DNA of 64,000 bases, taken from contig CALUGY010000078.1 of NCBI GenBank assembly GCA_944320295.1, forward strand, positions 1 through 64,000. The letters run 5' to 3'. Position 1 is the first letter of the stretch. Each line of letters begins with the position of its first letter. Below the pieces are notes generated by a model that was given only the letters and a program-made list of their open reading frames with translations, was not told where the DNA came from and ran no database searches. Below, one piece after another: positions 61,725-64,000 of this stretch. The translations under genes were made by a program, and so were the position numbers. This DNA is from an uncultured Bacteroides sp. (GTDB taxonomy: Bacteria; Bacteroidota; Bacteroidia; Bacteroidales; Bacteroidaceae).

Positions 61725-64000
61725 TTATAGTGAGTGTCCCTCATTGCCTGCGGGTACACTTACGGCACGTTTGCCGGAGTGCATGTACAGGTAGACAATG
61801 GGAATGATAAACCCGTTGAGGAACGTGGATGTGAGCAGTCCACCCAATATCACCTTGGCCATGGGGCTTTGTATCTCGTTGCCGGGCAAGTCGCCTCCCA
61901 CGGCCAGCGGCACGAGTGCCAGCGCGCTTGAAAGGGCTGTCATCAGGATGGGGTTCAGACGGTCCAGCGAACCACGCATCACGCTTTCACGTACGCCCAT
62001 TCCCTCTTCTTGCTGTAGGTAGTTGTAATGGCTTATGAGCAACATGCCGTTGCGCGTGGCGATACCGAACAGCGAGATGAAACCAATGATGGCCGGAATG
62101 CTGACCTCACCCGTGGTCATCAGCAGCGCGAACACGCCGCCTATGAGGGCCAATGGCAGGTTGAGCAGCACGATGGCACTCTCCTTCGCGTTGCGGAACT
62201 CGTTGTACAGCAAGAGGAATATGACCATGATGGAGAGCAACGAGGTGAGCAACAGCGTGCGGCTGGCCGCCTGCTCGCTTTCGAACTGGCCACCATATTC
62301 CACATGGTAGCCTTCGGGCAGAGTGATGTCCTCGTCCACTTTTGCACGTATGTCGTTTACCGTACTTCGTAGGTCGCGACCGGCCACGTTGGCCGATATG
62401 ACGATCTTTCGTTTCACATTCTCACGGCTCACGCTGTTCGGTCCGCTGGCGGAGCGGATATCTGCCAACGAAGCCAGCGGCACGCACGAACCGTCGCCCA
62501 AACCCGTATCGACCATCATGTCGCGCAGGCGTTCCATGCTGTCGTGCAAGTCATGGCGGGCACGTACAACGAGGTCGAAGCGTCGCCCTTCTTTGTATAC
62601 TTCGGCCACAGCTTCCCCTACCAGGCACACGTTAATATATTCGTTGAATTGCGGCATGGTGATGCCGTAGCGTGCCAGTACCTCCCGGCGGGGAGTGATG
62701 ACCAGTTGGGGCCGATCAATCTGTTGCTCCACCATGAGGTCAGCTACGCCATCGATGGGGGCTATGGCATCACGTATCTCGTTTGCCAACATGTACATGC
62801 GGGTCAGGTCGTCGCCAAAGAGCTTGATTGCAATGTTAGCCTGTGTGCCCGACAGCATGGCATCTATGCGGTGGCTGATGGGTTGGCCTATCTCTATGTT
62901 GGCTCCCGTGATGGTGGAGAGTTTGGCGCGTACTTCGGCCGTGAGTTCTTCGCGCGAGCGTCCGGCAAGTTCGAACGGGGCTTCAATCTCGCTGACGTTT
63001 ACGCCCAATGCGTGCTCGTCCAGTTCCGCACGGCCTGTCTTCCGGGCTACAGTCTGTATCTCTGGGATGCCGAGCAGAAGCATTTCGGCTCGGCGACCTA
63101 TGCTGTCGCTCTCGTCGAGGGATACGCCGGGCAACGTAGACACGTTGATAGTGAACGAACCTTCGTTGAATGGCGGCAGGAAAGAGCGTCCCAGCGTGAA
63201 GAACAGGCCCAACGCGGTGACGAACAACACCAGCGTACAGCCCATCACCCAGCCTCGGTGTATCAGGGCTTTCTCCAAGAGGGTGGCGTAGACCTTCTTC
63301 AAGGCCGCGGCCACACGCGATTCGCCGGTATGTGTTTCATTGTGGGAGGTATTTTGCTTCAGCTTCTTGCCGACCGGCAGATATGAGCAGAGCACGGGCG
63401 TTACCGTAAGGGCTACCAGCGTGGAGGCCGCAAGAGCCGTGATGAAGGCTACGCCGAGCGGAACGAGCATGCGTCCCTCCATTCCGCTCAAGAAGAACAA
63501 CGGCACGAAGCTGACGATGATGATGAGCGTGGAGTTTAGTATCGGCATGCGTACCTCGCGCGATGCGCGGAACACTACTTCGAGCATGGGAAGCCGTTCT
63601 TCCGCAGGAAGACGCAGGTTCTCATGCAATCGGCGGTAGACGTTCTCCACATCGACGATGGCATCGTCTACCAACGACCCGATGGCGATGGCCATGCCGC
63701 CCAAACTCATGGTATTGATGGTGAGTCCCATGTAGTGCAGCACCAGCAGCGACGCGAGCAGCGAGAGCGGGAGCGTGACTAATGAGATGAGCGTAGTGCG
63801 CACGTTGGCCAAGAACAGGAAGAGCACGATGACCACGAATATACCCCCTTCGAACAAAGACTTCTGTACGTTGTTTATGGAGCTTTCAATGAAGCGGCTT
63901 TGCCGGAAGATGTCGGTGGAGACGTGCACGTCGGCGGGCAGGTTCTTGCTTAAGTCGGCCAGCGCGGCTTCCAGCTTCCCTGTCAGTTCGAGCGTGCTGG
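61725..64000 (-). CDS. CusA/CzcA-type heavy-metal RND efflux pump (N-terminus outside window)
   Basis: The frame is open to the right edge (first residues seen are STLELTGKLEAALADLSKN), giving 757 codons of an expected 1000 or so. The membrane segments show the HAE-1/HME repeat: GGIFVVIVLFLFLANVRTTL, MAIAIGSLVDDAIVDVENVY, VSFVPLFFLSGMEGRMLVPL in the first half and LLTSLLSIMVIFLLLYNEFR, GMLLISHYN, ALVPLAVGGDLPGNEIQSPM in the second. The GxxDD region (GSLVDDAIVDVEN) points to the heavy-metal branch. Metal specificity (Cu, Zn, Co) is not decidable here. Confidence 0.92.
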   Translation of the reverse strand, partial: STLELTGKLEAALADLSKNLPADVHVSTDIFRQSRFIESSINNVQKSLFEGGIFVVIVLFLFLANVRTTLISLVTLPLSLLASLLVLHYMGLTINTMSLGGMAIAIGSLVDDAIVDVENVYRRLHENLRLPAEERLPMLEVVFRASREVRMPILNSTLIIIVSFVPLFFLSGMEGRMLVPLGVAFITALAASTLVALTVTPVLCSYLPVGKKLKQNTSHNETHTGESRVAAALKKVYATLLEKALIHRGWVMGCTLVLFVTALGLFFTLGRSFLPPFNEGSFTINVSTLPGVSLDESDSIGRRAEMLLLGIPEIQTVARKTGRAELDEHALGVNVSEIEAPFELAGRSREELTAEVRAKLSTITGANIEIGQPISHRIDAMLSGTQANIAIKLFGDDLTRMYMLANEIRDAIAPIDGVADLMVEQQIDRPQLVITPRREVLARYGITMPQFNEYINVCLVGEAVAEVYKEGRRFDLVVRARHDLHDSMERLRDMMVDTGLGDGSCVPLASLADIRSASGPNSVSRENVKRKIVISANVAGRDLRSTVNDIRAKVDEDITLPEGYHVEYGGQFESEQAASRTLLLTSLLSIMVIFLLLYNEFRNAKESAIVLLNLPLALIGGVFALLMTTGEVSIPAIIGFISLFGIATRNGMLLISHYNYLQQEEGMGVRESVMRGSLDRLNPILMTALSSALALVPLAVGGDLPGNEIQSPMAKVILGGLLTSTFLNGFIIPIVYLYMHSGKRAVSVPAGNEGHSL

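Overview
The window is a chromosomal segment of a member of the Bacteroidota, most likely order Bacteroidales. The evidence is the many Bacteroides-type -7 boxes (TAnnTTTG) upstream of genes, weak or absent Shine-Dalgarno sites, the order pheS / MFS transporter / nth / pgk, the F-type ATP synthase operon order atpD-C-X-B-E-F-H-A-G, and families largely confined to this phylum (DUF5103 type IX secretion plug protein, DUF4494, DUF3256, DUF6249, DUF5056, DUF5715). The DNA looks GC-rich for the order, except for the visibly more AT-rich stretch from galE through atpA. I cannot name the genus. No rRNA, tRNA, phage, insertion sequence or CRISPR array was found.

Layout. 1-3.5 kb: a partial GNAT-type gene, then a tight + strand cluster (nitroreductase, small membrane protein, Rossmann/DUF2520 protein, KdsC phosphatase, Maf). 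3.5-11.4 kb: minus-strand genes for a TPR protein, phosphate-selective-type porin, pgk, nth, MFS transporter and pheS. 11.8-21.9 kb: a large C10 cysteine protease, a TPR histidine kinase/response regulator pair on +, then nagA, OmpA lipoprotein and DUF5103 on minus. 22.5-31.4 kb: galE, a possible structured RNA, and the complete ATP synthase operon. 31.7-38 kb: Pif1-like helicase with HRDC, secreted protein, iron-type ABC ATPase plus MATE exporter, outer-membrane barrel. 38-46 kb: a cell-wall-sugar kinase fused to a RapZ C-terminal domain with a partner nucleotidyltransferase, DHOD-like enzyme, YggS, DUF4494, DUF3256, free Met-sulfoxide reductase, DMT transporter, truA. 46-64 kb: DUF5715 lipoprotein, nnr, hpt, adk, membrane protein, GNAT, M64 peptidase, Lrp regulator, folA, thyA, phospholipase-D synthase, a small sigma-factor operon, an RNA m5C methyltransferase, and a TolC / CusA-type RND efflux pair cut by the window end.

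The most unusual content is intergenic. Nine elements at about 5.8, 11.6, 15.8, 22.2, 34.8, 40.4, 46.9, 53.3 and 58.6 kb share one rigid architecture: four palindromic 14-bp cores centred on ACRYGT, spaced exactly 22 bp apart, often with an AT-rich hexamer (ATATAT-like) in the same 22-bp register outside the array. They occur in divergent, convergent and co-directional gaps, never inside a gene, all seem to read in the same direction, and recur about every 6 kb. A second array at 31.44-31.58 kb has another core (CTACCCARYTGGGTAG) but the same 22-bp period and an RY centre. I do not recognise either as a named repeat family.

Most of the remaining genes are ordinary housekeeping and envelope functions: energy (ATP synthase, pgk), nucleotide supply (hpt, adk, thyA, folA), envelope sugars (KdsC, NagA, GalE, the AmgK/MurU-like pair) and secreted or outer-membrane proteins.
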